DNA from: Malania oleifera
Lineage: Eukaryota; Streptophyta; Magnoliopsida; Santalales; Ximeniaceae
Length of the DNA: 64,000 bases
Direction of reading: 5' to 3'
NCBI RefSeq assembly: GCF_029873635.1
Contig: NC_080428.1
Span: 65,937,101 to 66,001,100, forward strand
Part shown: positions 13,002 to 25,426 of the stretch, in pieces
Position numbering within the stretch: the stretch's first letter is position 1
Layout of the letters: every line of letters begins with the position of its first letter
Notes under the pieces: generated by a model
Database searches by the model: none
What the model was told of the DNA's origin: nothing
The model's input: only the letters and a program-made list of their open reading frames with translations
Position numbers and translations under genes: made by a program

Positions 13002-14447
13002 TTATTGATCTACGCATTCTCTACTAGTTTCATGGATAGCTAGTATTTCAGAATGATTGGAGGATGTTGGTGTAATCGTTTGCTTTACTGATTTCCAAGA
13101 TATAGCAGTTTTTTTGCAAAGAAATACATATCCATTTTGAGATTTAGCATTGTCAGGATCAGATAGATATCCAACATCTGCATATCCTACTAATTGAGAT
13201 TTAGAATCAAATGAGTAGAATAGACCCAAATCAGATGTACCTCTCAAATAGTGCATAATGTGCTTAATTCCATTCTAATGCCACCGAGTAGGAGCCGAGT
13301 TGTATTTTGCTAGTAGATTTACAGCAAATGCAATGTAGGGTCTTGTACAATTGGCAAGATACATTAGAGAGCCGATAGCACTTAAATATGGTACTTTAAG
13401 ACCAAGTAATTCCCCCCCTCATCATGAGGTCGAAATAGATCCTTCTTAACATCAAGTGATCACACCATCATTAGAGATCCCAAAGGATGAATTTTGTCCA
13501 CATTTTTGGTATATTTAGATTGATGAACAAGAATTCTGTCATTTACATGTTCAATCTGTAGGTTAAGAAAATATTTTGTCTTTCCTAAATCTTTCATCTC
13601 AAATTCCACCATTAAATAATTAGCAGCTTTAGTGATCTCTTCAGAAGTCCTAACTAAATTCAAATCATCAACATAAACAACTATAGCAAATCTGAATTCT
13701 AATCTTTTAAATGGAAAAATTGGATCATTTATAAATCCCTCTTTCACAAGGTACTCACTTAATCGATTGTACCATATGCATCCAAATTGCTTTAGTCCAT
13801 ATAAAGAACGTTGAAATTTAATTGAATATAAATTTCTGGGTTTTGCTTCAGATAATTTAAATCCTTTAGGGATTTTCATAAAAATTTCATTATCCAACAA
13901 TCCATATAGGTATGTTGTTAGTACGTCCATAAGACGTATGCTTATTCGTTCAGTGACTGTTAGCCCAATTAAGAATCTAAAGGTGATTCCATCCATTATG
14001 GGAGAATATGTCTACTTATAATCAATTTTGGATTTCTGTGAGAAACCTTGTGCCACAAGCCTTACTTTATATCAAGTAATTTCATTATTTTCATTTCGCT
14101 TGCGCACAAATACCCATTTGTATCCAACGGGTTGAACATCTTCTAGTGTATGGACTATAGGTCCAAAAACTTTTCTTTTTGATAGAGAGTTTAATTTTGA
14201 TATGATAGTCTCTTTCCATTTTGATCAATCAATTCTATATCGACATTCACTAACATATTTAGGTTCAGGATCCTCATTACTTCTAGTAATGTTAGTAGCT
14301 ACTGCATATGCAAATGTGCTATTGACAACAACTTTATTTCTATTCCACACTTCTTCTGTGTAATGAATTAAGATCTCATTATTATTTCTAGGTACCTGTC
14401 TCTTTTCAAGGGATGTTTCTTCAGGAGTTTTCTCTTCAGAAGATTCC
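13002..14447 (-). pseudogene. Copia reverse transcriptase and RNase H (degraded)
   Basis: RT core: KWVFVRKRNENNEIT (about 14120), RLVAQGFSQK, DVLTTYLYGLLDNEIFMKIP at 13924 down, SLYGLKQ, and the catalytic box VVYVDDLNLV near 13680. RNase H: MHYLRGTSDLGLFYS at 13256 down, then GYADVGYLSDPDNAKS, with the conserved aspartate in place. Stops lie near 14075 and 14030 and between RT and RNase H. Upstream in the gene the frame is broken by the hAT-like element and LTR remnant A, and resumes at 17347. This is the copia domain order and YVDD wording. No function is expected. Confidence 0.88.
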
Positions 14448-14455
14448 CTTCAAGT

Positions 14456-15410
14456 AAGGGTGAGCAAATGGACGGTTCATCCAAATTTAGTTAATTAACA
14501 GAATTAACCAAAATTATTGTTTAAAGAATACTGTTAACCGAACTAACCGAACCGTTGGGCAGAACGAACCGAACCTGATCAAATTTTTTTTCGGGTAATT
14601 CGGTTAACCGAATTTAACCAAAAGGTAGGTGTAGAATCAGAGTAGTCCCAACTCCCAAACATTGACAGAATTCTTCTTCCGAGCTGGTGGGTTCTTTCAT
14701 TTGGGACCCAAAATTTGAATTGAGCTCGTTGAGTTGCTTAGGGTTTTGCTCAAAGAGAGAGAGAGGGGGGGGGGGGATAGGGAGAGAATGGTGAAGTTTT
14801 TGAAGCCAAACAAGGCGGTGGTCCTCTTCCAAGGCCACTACGCCGGCCGCAAAGTGGTGATCATCCAATCATTCAACAATGGCACCTATGACCGTCCATA
14901 CGGGCATTGTTTGGTTGTCGGGATAGCCAAGTATCCAAAGAAGGTGATCTGCAAGGACTCCACCAAGAAGACTGCGAAGAAGTTCCGGGTGAAGGCCTTC
15001 ATCAAGCTGGTGAACTACAACCAAGTTATGCCCACACGGTACATCCTCGACTGCTCGACGTTGATCTTAAGGACATTGTCACGCTCGAAACCCTTCAGTC
15101 CCGTGACAAGAAGGTCACCAGCTCAACGGCACCAAAGAAACTAAGGCCACGCTCGAGGAGAGATTCAAGACCGGAAATAACAGGTGGTTCTTCACCAAGC
15201 TCTGGTTTTGAGTATCCAAAAACACAACCTTCGTTATTAAATCGGTTAATCGGTTAACCGAATTAATATTTTTTATTCACTGAACTGAAACCCGATTCAC
15301 CGAAATGTTAGAATGCATAAGTAAACCGACCGAATCAATTTTTTAACTGAACCTAACCGACCAATTTCAGTCGGTTAATTCGGGTTTCCCCAAACTATGC
15401 TCACCCCTAT
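14456..15410. mobile_element. hAT-like non-autonomous element carrying a gene copy
   Basis: Left end AAGGGTGAGCA, right end TGCTCACCCCTAT, inverted with respect to each other. It is flanked by an 8-bp duplication, CTTCAAGT (14448-14455) and CTTCAAGA (15411-15418), which fits hAT-type insertion. Both subterminal regions are rich in GGTTAACCGAA and GGTTCGG words (14470-14625 and 15235-15385). The middle is an eL27 ribosomal protein copy. No transposase is seen, so it needs one in trans. It interrupts copia pol. Confidence 0.8.
14788..15211 (+). pseudogene. RPL27: Ribosomal protein eL27 pseudogene (intronless)
   Basis: Starts [20 protein letters not shown] and continues with [20 protein letters not shown] and [20 protein letters not shown], ending at a conserved C-terminus [11 protein letters not shown] with stop TGA at 15209-15211. 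The parent protein belongs to the large subunit of the cytosolic ribosome and is about 135 residues. Here a frameshift after MPTRYILD (about 15050) moves [20 protein letters not shown] to the next frame, and another follows near 15140. A GA-rich leader precedes the start codon, so some 5' untranslated sequence was copied. No intron and no poly-A tail are seen. It lies between the two ends of the hAT-like element, so it was either captured by that element or landed in it as a retrocopy. Confidence 0.9.
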
Positions 15411-15419
15411 CTTCAAGAG

Positions 15420-15659
15420 TGTAACGACCCCAAAGATAATATGCATGTAAGTGTGAAAAAATAAAAATAAATAAAAAATTAATTAATTATTATTAAGTAA
15501 ATAAATAAATGATTAATAATATTAATTAATTAAATTATATTTATATATATATATATATATATGGATCATCAAGAAACTTCCTAATGATCCAATTCCAAAG
15601 AAAATCACCCCCTCATTTCAATTTCATTCTCTCTCTATGGAGTGTCTCTCTCCACTCAC

Positions 15660-15705
<46 letters not shown>

Positions 15706-17346
15706 AGATTTCTCTCTGTCTGTAAACCAAATCGAAAAACGAACACCATATCCGGGTCCTAGCTCCACTCTTGAAAGTTTTAACCGGAGTGGATTCGTCG
15801 TTAGTACGTCATAGGCATCACTCTAAGGCTAAGGTAAGGGGAATAGATTATGTCAGGTTTATTTTAAATATATTTCCTGATTAAATTTGAGCATGTGAAT
15901 TTAATTAGATTTATGTTATTTAATATATGGTCGATTTAAATTGAGTATGTGAAATTAAGTATGTCTATGATCAGATTTTATTTTAAAAATATGCCTGAGT
16001 TAAATTAAACTGTAGGGATTTGATTAAATCAATTTTTTAGGAATATTTGTGAAATTAATCATACCCTAATTTTCAGCAAAATATATATTTTCTTCGGGCA
16101 GTTTATTATAGTATGATTTATCAGTCAAATAGTGTGGCATGAGAATGGTTATTTTTGTATGATTAAACATGATGATTTTTATATAATCATTAAATGATAG
16201 TTCAACCGGCTTTTTGTCAAGTTCAGTATAAAATGACAGTTCAGCTGGCTTTATGCCGAATTTAGTATGAAATGACAATTCAACCGACTTTATGTCGAGT
16301 TCAGATGACTTTATGCCAAGTCATGAAATGACAGTTTTATACAGAAAATGATATGACATATTTTATACAGACAAAATTATGATATGACAGTATTCAGACA
16401 TATTTATATGATAGTATTTAGATAGGTTTTATGAAATGAAATCATGTATTAGTTTTATTATATGAATATACAGTATTATATGGTATAAGAACCCTGATGG
16501 ACTAATTGTATTCAGAGCACGGTACCATAGTTAGCTAGATCAGTTAGTGCCACCACACTACTCAGATAGAGTGTTGGTGTATGGATAGTCGATTGTGCTA
16601 AGAGAAGAGTGGAGTACCCCCTGATAGTCCGGACCAAACTGAGTAGGCCAATCGTACTTACAGACGCGTTATGTTTGACTTAACGTGGTAGCCTAGCCAT
16701 TGCTACGTCCCGCCTATGGGCCGCACAACATGATCATGTGAGGTTATTACATGATATTATATGATTGCCCATCTAGGGAAAAATCCTTTATGTATACAGA
16801 TATCAGATGATTTATGTACATAGAGAAACTTATTATAATAAAGTATGTTTATGTTGAAAAGTATGTATTTTCAATATATATATATAGGTGTGAGTACAAA
16901 TTTACTTGATATTATCAGTTAAAGTTAATTATTTGAAGTATATATTCATGCTACACCAAAACTCATGTTGCCACACACTAATGATAATTTACGTCTTACT
17001 AAGAGGTGTCTCACCCCATCATTATCAAATATTTTTTAGATGTTATGATGAGCAACAGTGGTGCAGTGGAAGTGTGGGTGGGATAGAAGGTTTTATTTAG
17101 AATAGATATTTAATTAAATTATGTTTTTGATGTATTCAGACTATTCTTTTAGGGATATGTTAACTATGATATTGGAAAAGATATTGTTATATTGGATAAT
17201 TAGTACTCTAGTAATTTGTATTGGAGGTGTTCCATTGTATAAAATATTCAAGTCACTACAGGTGGTATAAGAGAAATTGAACGAAAATTTTCCAGTCATC
17301 ACAGTTGGTATAAGAGAAATTGAACGAAATTTTCTAGGTCGTCACA
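15420..17346 (+). mobile_element. LTR remnant A (solo-LTR-like, gypsy family)
   Basis: TGTAACGACC to GGTCGTCACA, TSD AAGAG at 15415-15419 and 17347-17351. It has a CT tract (about 15659-15704), a donor-like AAGGTAAGGGGAA at 15831-15843, a 39-bp minisatellite (16196-16330) and the CCACACACT..GTGTCTCACCCC block (about 16971-17017), all in + orientation. Its last 90 bases hold two TGGTATAAGAG words, which resemble primer-binding sites, so it may not be a pure solo LTR. It inserted at the edge of the hAT-like element's TSD. Confidence 0.85.
16196..16330 (+). repeat. 39-bp minisatellite in LTR remnant A
   Basis: About three and a half units, each beginning GA(T/C)A(G/A)TTCAACCGGC and containing a small inverted word (GGCTTTATGCC). 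It lies between the donor-like block and the CCACACACT block. Confidence 0.75.
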
Positions 17347-19038
17347 AAGAGGTTCCATAATAGGGATTTCATTTTCAGGATAAACGAGTTTGTGAATATC
17401 GAATTGATTATCCACCTTTGTAACATATTTTTGAGTATTTATAGATTTCAATCTTCTCCTTCTGGGAGTTTTATCTTTTACACCAACAGGCCTTCCACGC
17501 TTAACTCGTGGTTTAGGGTTATTATCCGGCTGTTGTCCTTCAGGGATATCAATACGTTCTGGAATATTTACAGCATGTATATGATATTTTAGTATGACCT
17601 TGGTATCTACAAAAGAATTTGGTACTTGATTTGCAATCCCTTGCAAATGGATAATCTTCTGAACTTCAAGTTCACTTTGATTTGTGCGAGAATCTAAATG
17701 AGATAAACTCGTGGCATTCCATGCGATTTCATGTTGTACTTCAGGCAGTAATTTAGCTCCCCCCTAATGTGGGGAAAATTGTTTCATCAAAATAACAATC
17801 TTGAAACTGTGATTTAAATGAAACACCTGTTAAAGGTTCAACATATCTAATAATAGAAGGGGAATCAAAACCAACATAGATACCAAGCTTACATTGATGA
17901 CCCATTTTAGTTCTTTGAGGAGGGGTAATAGGAACATATACTGCACAATCAAAAGTTCTTAAATAAGAAATATCAGGTTGTTGCCCAAAAACTAATTGCA
18001 TAGGTGAAAGATTATTGTAAGCAGTTGACCTTATACGAACTAAACATGCAGCATGAAGAATATCATATCCCCAAATAGATAAAGGCAATTTGATTCTAAT
18101 AATCATAGGTCTAGCAATGAGTTAAAGTCTGTTAATAAAAGATTCAGTTAGACCATTTTGTGTATGGGTATGAGTAACAAGATGTTCAACAATTATTCCA
18201 AGTGACATGCAATAGTTATCAAAAGTTTGGGATGTAAATTCACCAACATTATCCAAACAAATTGATTTAATTAGATAATCGGGAAAATGAGCTCGTAATC
18301 TAATCAGTTGAAAAAGGAGTCTAGAAAATGCAATATTATGAGTAGAAAGTAGAGAAACATGTGACCATCTAGTAGATGCATCAATTAAGATTATAAAATA
18401 TCTAAATGGTCTAGATGGTGGATGCATTGGTCCGCATAAATCACCATGAATTCTTTGTAAGAAACTAGGTGATTCAAGACATACTTTTGAAACATATGGT
18501 TTGATAATTAATTTCCCTTGAGAGCAAATAGTACACATGAAATCATTTGATAAAAGAATCTCCTGGTTCTTTAGTGAATGACCATATGAATTCTCAATGG
18601 TTCTATGCATCATTACATCTCTAGCATGTCCAAGACGATCATGCCAAAGTGTAAATAACTTTGGGTCATTGCACATCTGGTGCAAGACATTATATGATTC
18701 TTCCGCTTTAATCTTTGTATAATATAATCCAGAAGATAAAGTTAACATTTTTTCTAAAATTTGTTTCTTTCCAAAAACAATAGAAGTAATATAATGAATT
18801 CTATTCTGCCTTCATTTATAGTTTCAATGTGATATCCATTAAGTATTAAATCTTTAAAGCTTAACAGATTTCTTCTGGATCTACTAGAATGTAAAGCTTC
18901 ATCAATTTGTAATAAAGTACCATTAGGCAATTTTATATTAGCTCTTCCAGAGCCTTCAATCAAATTTGTGGAACCAGTTATTGAATTAACATTTGTTGAA
19001 GATATATTCAAGTAATGAAAATATTTCTTATCTCGAAG
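17347..19038 (-). pseudogene. Copia protease end, GAG-pre-integrase and integrase (degraded)
   Basis: Minus-strand reading starts with the tail of the protease region (RANIKLPNGTLLQIDEALHS at about 18930), then LWHDRLGHARDVMMHR with CTICSQGK, the zinc-binding HHCC of integrase. The catalytic core follows: IHGDLCGPM (about 18450), CLDNVGEFTSQ (about 18255) and NGLTESFINRL (18122), giving the D, D, E residues. The stretch at 18106-17753 (MQLVFGQQPDISYLRTFDC) is the usual copia C-terminal integrase region. At 17646-17347 is the linker to RT, with a basic KRGRPVGVKDKTPRRRR. Stops separate these blocks. The frame continues at 14447 once remnant A and the hAT-like element are removed. Confidence 0.88.
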
Positions 19039-19043
19039 AATTG

Positions 19044-20992
19044 TGTAGAGACCTGAGAAAATATAATAATAGGAAATAAAAAAAAAGGAGGGAATTTAGT
19101 TTGGGAAAACCCAAATCGTCGATGGTTTTTCTGGGGAGCACAAAAAATTGTCGACGATTTACTGAGGAACGGTAACGGGTAAAATGGTAAAATGGGGCGG
19201 GTTAAAAACCCAAATCGTTGACGGTTTTGTGTAGGGCACAAAAAATCGTTAACGATTTTCCCTACAGAGGGGGCTATGGAGAAAGTCCTATGAGATGTTT
19301 TCAAAATAAAATCAATTTCTTCTCTTTTCTCTCTGAAACCCTACGGTCTCTGCCTTTTATTTCTTCGATTCTCACTCAATAAAGGTTCGTTTTGATAATC
19401 TAGAACCACCACGAGGTTCGTGGAATGATTCTCTGCAAGTTTACCAAAGCAGATCGTTGATTTGGGATTTTGGGGCACCATCCCAAAATCAGGGTAAGTG
19501 AGATATTTTAGAATTTTATTGTTAGATTGGAGTATGTGGAACCTAGGAAGTATTAATAAGTGTTGTTGGGGATTTGAGTTGATAAATTAGGATTTTTGAA
19601 TCAGGGTTTGGGTGAGTGCTGCAGGCATCTTTTTGGGGTCTCTGTCGGCATAATTCAGGAAACCGGGTAAGGGGAATAGATTAAGCCAGTAGTTTTTATG
19701 AATTTACCAGTTTAAATGGAAAATATATGAGTATATAAATGTGTATGATTACTAGGTGAGTTTTAAAAGAAATGCCAATCATTTAAACTATGATTTTGAG
19801 CCTAGGGCTATGTAAATATTATTTGTGAAAATGTAATGGGAAAAGTAATGAATTTTCTGGATATATGTGAAGGATATTAAATGAGTATTTTCAGTAATCT
19901 GAATGGTGAACATAGGTTCGCTTTTGTTATTTTAAATGATATGATTTTGCGTATGATTTAAATGGTGTGATATGAGTAAAATGTAAATACTGTGATGAAT
20001 TATGATATATTTATAAAATGTTGGGAATACTGAAATGTGATAAGAATATGTACTGCATGTGTATTGTTTAATTTGACATGAGATTCACATGATGCGAACT
20101 GTATACGAGATTCACGTGATGTGAACTCTGAAAGTATGATATAAGATTCATGTAATGTGAACTGTGAAAGTGAACTGTGTAATATGAAATACTAAGAACA
20201 TGAAAAGATAAATATTACAGAGATAACATGTGAAGAGTAAAGTAAAAATGTATTGTATACTGTAGTATCATATTTATTTTGGGGCAAAGTATACACTCCG
20301 CCTGAGGGCTTGCTAAGAAAGGCGAGTACCCTGATAGGTATCAGATGTAACCTTACCAAGCTGCATAATGTATTAGGACAGATGGAAACTACTTGTATAT
20401 GTGGGTAATCTTCCTTATTCTCGGGAACTTCTGCCAGTAAACTTTTGTTTGAATGTGTGTGTGAGTACGAGATAAACTATCCACCTGAGGGCTTAATGAG
20501 TAAGGTAAGTACCCTGATATGCTTCAATTGTAGCTATGGGTTGCATAAGGCATCAGAGTAGAGGAGTGCTACTTGTATGGCGGGTAATCACCCCAATCCT
20601 TAGGAATTCTCGTTTTATTAAAATATTCTGCATGTATGTGAGTAGGGATAGTGAATGTTTTCATAACTGTGATAATTCTATAAAAGATGATTATATATTT
20701 GTAAAAAAACCTCATGATAGCCACACACTGGTGTTAATCTATTCCGACTTACTAAGATGTGTCTCACCCAATATGGAATTTTATCTTTTTCAGGATCTTC
20801 ACATGATTGAGCTTAGTGAGCTCAAGGCTTGGTGTAGCATTTTTGGGAACGAGAGGTATAGACTTTTGGATGTATTATAATATTTTTGGGGTTGTATTAT
20901 ATTTAAGTTTTTTGAGATGTATTTATGTTTGTGAATACTCGTTGTTTGGTGGATGCTTTTGAGGTTATAGATATGTAGAAAATGTAATGCCC
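19044..20992 (+). mobile_element. LTR remnant B, left part
   Basis: TGTAGAGACC start with TSD AATTG at 19039-19043. It contains CGTCGACG-type motifs at 19115-19260, donor-like blocks at 19486-19502 (AAAATCAGGGTAAGT) and 19663-19677 (GGGTAAGGGGAA), a short repeat with the hairpin word TTCACATGATG (about 20081-20180), a duplicated block (20298 and 20480 onward) and the CCACACACT..GTGTCTCACCC block at about 20719-20770. It is cut at 20992 by gypsy2 and resumes at 31281. Confidence 0.85.
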
Positions 20993-23082
20993 CGAACCCA
21001 CTAGGTGGGGCCCGAAGGTTATGTGTTTCATTTACATGTTTCTGATACCATAAACTACAATCATGCAGTGAAAATTAATAAACATTCTCAATTTATATAT
21101 CAGAGTCTATCTATAAATCCCAAATAAAACAGCATCCATCTGTTTATATTACAACCTAGTATTTTAAAACATAAACCATACAAAGACTGTTCTTACAATC
21201 ACCCCAAAATTTACCCAAAATTACTACCATGCCTGGATCTCTAAGCTCGATCACCTGATGGACCTAAAAATATAATCATTTGATAAGGTGAGACACATCT
21301 CAGTAAGGAAGAATAAACTATAACAGTGTGTGACAAAGAGTTTAATAAACACAAAATATAATCATTTGTTATTCCACATCAATAAAGGTAGCACATACAA
21401 ATTACACTCACACATACATACTTATTTTTAATGATAGTTCCCAAGAACATGGAAGATTACCCGCTCATACCAGTAACTTCCCTCTGCTCTAATACTAATA
21501 TCAGGGCACTCACCTTACTCAGTAAGCCATCAAGTTATGTACATAGGCAATGTCTCCGAGAATAGGGAAGATTACTCGCCTATATAAGTAGTTTCCCTCT
21601 GTTCTGACACAAATAAAAAATTACTAGGGCACTCGCCTTTCTCAGCAAGCCCTTAGCGGAGAGTTTTACTTTATTATTAATATACATACAATTAAACTCA
21701 CATAGCATATATATTATCAAAACATATTCCATGTCAACTATCCACATAGGAATTTACTGTCCACACAAGACTCACGTCCACACAGGATATAACGTGGCTC
21801 ACATAGGCACCACTCCGGCTTTTGCGACACGTGGCTCACACAAATACCGCTATTCACCAGTATCCAATCCCCATAACCTACCCGTAGTATATCAGTAGGA
21901 CAACCTTCTCAGGCCTGCCAATGCTCTACCCCAATATATAATGACAATATAACAAACTCCTCAGGTCTGCCAACGTTATATCGTGATTATATTTAGGCAA
22001 TATAACAAACACCTTAGACTTGCCAACGTTATATTGTGATACACATGGATAACCACACAAATGATCCATTTACACACATCAAATTTAATCACCACACAAT
22101 ACTCACAAATAGCAAGTATTCACAACCAATATATAATCACAAATAAAATGTATCCACAACCAGCCCATATTCACAAACAGTAAATATTTATTACTAACTA
22201 AGATTTACAATAGCCAGTAATTACAACCAGTTAAATTATGAAAGTTATATCCATGCCACACAATTTTTCCCTATATATATATAATAAATCATTATTTTCC
22301 CAAATTCCTAACTATTCAAAAAATCATACCTAAATATATAAATTTGTATAATTGAATTTAACCGGTTCAAACTTACTAAAACCTGTTATAATAAATTCCC
22401 CTTACTTGCTCTTCGAATATTCTACCCAAATCGAACAGGAAACGAAACCTTGTATTCCAAAAATCCTAACTTAATTAATTTAACCCCATGATATTTATCA
22501 TTTAACTTCTCCTAGGCCCACCCACTCCTAATACTTAATTTAATATTAAAAATATCCTACTTACCCTAGTTTTGGAGTGGTGTCCCAGTACCCCAAACTA
22601 AAAATCTGCTCCATCTAAGATGTAGAGAATCTTCCTAGGAACCTCGTGATGGTTCCTAATCGTCAATCCGGGCTTTAACGGAGCTGGAATTGAAGAGAGA
22701 GGGTGAGGGAACCGTAGGGTAGAGAGAGAGAGGCGTGAGGAGAGAGAAAACATCGCTTAAAATTAAAGCAACACTATTTATAGGCAGGGCTTCGTAGACG
22801 AGACACGTGGATTTGTCGACGAGCCCAAGAAGACCGTTCGTCGACAAAGCCATGAGTTCTATGACGAATCTCAGAGATATCTTAAACCTCTCTCGGTAGA
22901 TCTTCATCAACGAGACATGTAAACTTGTTGACGAAACTTAGAAGGATGCTCGTCGACGAGGAGAACTAGTTCGTCAACGAGTCCCTACTTGATGTCCTTT
23001 ACAAATTTTCTTTTCCTTTTCTTTTATTCTCCCTTTTTCCTTTATTCATTTTTATTTTATTTTCCGGGTTCAGGTTACTACA
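20993..23082 (-). repeat. Gypsy2 3' LTR
   Basis: 2090 bp. It has two copies of a block with GGCACTC(A/G)CC..CTCAG(T/C)AAGCC (about 21455-21535 and 21560-21655), tandem CCAACGTTATAT units (about 21950-22035), donor-like blocks at 22396-22408 and 22555-22567, TATA CTATAAATA at about 22771-22780 (minus), a G-box at 22804-22809, and TCGTCGACGA-type motifs at 22790-22985. Confidence 0.88.
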
Positions 23083-23390
23083 TTCTTTACCCCTTACAAA
23101 ATTTCATCCTCAAAATTCGTTATTCCTTCATTTTCCACAACTAAAAGCTAACTAACCACATTCACATAATTCGATCAATCTTAGCATGTGAATTATCAAA
23201 TCATTTAAAATCAAACAAGACTATCACTTATCCAAATGTAAACATATTACCTATGCCTCTAGCATTATCCCCCTTAGTCTAGGTAAGCATGTAGACATGT
23301 GTCGGGCCTCTGCTGCAGTGAGGTATCAGGTTGTTCCTTCTATTCTGATCAGGAGCGGGTGCATTGCTTGGTGGAGAACGTGTCACGCCC

Positions 23391-25066
23391 CGAACTCGCA
23401 AATGGGTCCCATGTGTGAATATAGTAACCTAACCTGTCTTTGTATCAACTCAAACATACATGATACAATACAATAAGAGGGTCCGACGTTGTGGGGTACA
23501 CGGATGCCCTATACGCATACACATATACATCCATACTCATCAATTACGCAGCGAAAAATGCTTCATCTATCTATATAACATGCCATACCAGAGTCTAAAC
23601 AAAACTAGGATACACAAACCCATACAATACTAAGGTATACAATCCCAAGAATACCATACATATCCAGGTGTCTACAAAAACCATCACGGCAACCTGGTTA
23701 CAAAATCTCGTACCGAATCAGTTACTAACAGCAGCTAATGACACCCATCGCTTCCAATTTCTAGGATGCTAAATACGGCTACCTGATGGACCTGAAAACA
23801 TTGTACGTACATTCGGGTTGAGACACCTTTCAGTAAGGAAGAAAGTAGGTTATATCAGTGTGTGACATACTAGTGTTATTTTACGTAAAACATAACACCA
23901 TACAATACGATACAGTTCAAAACATTTCCATACAGTTCCATACAATTCCAGTATTTTCACAATTGCATTCCAATACATACGATACCCAAAACATACGGTC
24001 AGTGTTGTCACACTAATACGCAACTGTGCTATGAAACCCGAAGCTTCATAGCGATTACATTGCCAATACGATGTAGCTCACACAAGTACGCAACTACTCC
24101 ATGAATCCGAAGTTTCACAGCGATTACATTGCCAACGCGCAACTACTCCATGAAACCCGAAACTTCACAGTGATTACATTGCCAATACAGTGCAGCTCAC
24201 ACCCTTGGTGACCAGCCAAGATACGTAGTGATATTTCACACCCTTGGATATAGAGTCAGACACTCTCGCCCATGATTTTCATACCGGTACATGGCGCAGT
24301 GTACAGTAATTAACCGCCACATAGCTATTTCGGCGTACGGTAATTAGCCACCACTAGCCGATTTCACAAAACCTGGAATCATTTTGGAGTTCACACTCCT
24401 ATACATTTCAGCGTACGGTAATTAGCCACCATATAGTTATTTTACAAATACTTGGAACAATTACATACAACTATACATACTGCACTTATTTGGTTTACAG
24501 CAAATCATATCGTTTTCCAGTTCAAGTATACAGTTTATACAAATATGGATAACAGTCATCTCAATAATACAGTTTAAATAAAACAAACAGTTTTCCAAAC
24601 AAAGTAGAGATGATACCCGAAATCCCCAAATTTTTCTAAAAACTGTAACCCAAAAATCCCGTATTTTACTCTATAGATTTCCCCAAATAAGTTACCAAAA
24701 CATACATATGATCGTAGCCTACAAGCTTACCGATCCTGATTTCGAAAATAAACTGATATAAACTGAATCCCCTTACCTTAACCCAAATTCCAACTACAAA
24801 CTCTAGGGTCCCAAAAACTACGAACCGAGACTCCAAAACCTACAAATCACAGTACAATACATGCTTACAATTTGTACTACTTCCCATATTCTGAATCAGA
24901 AATGAAAATCGACCCTTACCTCGATTTTAGCCCAAAACTTGAAATCGCTCGAAACGAAATTTTGATCCGCTAGAAACGTAGAGAATCCTTCCCTGATCCT
25001 CGCAGTAATGTCCAATTTACGAATCAGGTGACGAACGACGAAGAAATCAAGAGTGAGAGAGTTCTT

Positions 25067-25101
<35 letters not shown>

Positions 25102-25426
25102 ATTTTAAGATTACTTAACTCCAAAGTAATGGAAACTGATATTTATAGCCCTTTGACTCAGGTGGATTCATCGACGAATTGGCGTCCTCATCGACAAGTC
25201 TGCCATTACCTTCGTCGATGAGACGGTGGCCTCGTTGACGAGTCGGATATTTCCAATTTTTTCGAACCTCTCGGCATTCCCTCGTTGACGAGCCTTTAAA
25301 TTTCATCGACAAGGAGCCACTAGCCTTCGTCAACAAATGATGGCCTCGTTGACGAAGTCTACACAATTACCTTTTTACCCCTCTTTTAATCAATTTAATC
25401 CATATAATACGGTTCGGGTTCTTACA
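23391..25426 (-). mobile_element. Solo LTR C
   Basis: TGTCACGCCC to GTTCTTACA, inserted in gypsy2 gag. No clear 5-bp TSD could be read (GAACG left, ACATG right), so its borders may be off by a few bases. It has direct repeats at about 24020-24200 and 24290-24460, donor-like blocks at 24778-24790 and 24912-24925, a GA tract at 25070-25099, a TATA-like element near 25138-25149 and CGTCGACGA-type motifs at 25165-25360. Confidence 0.75.
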
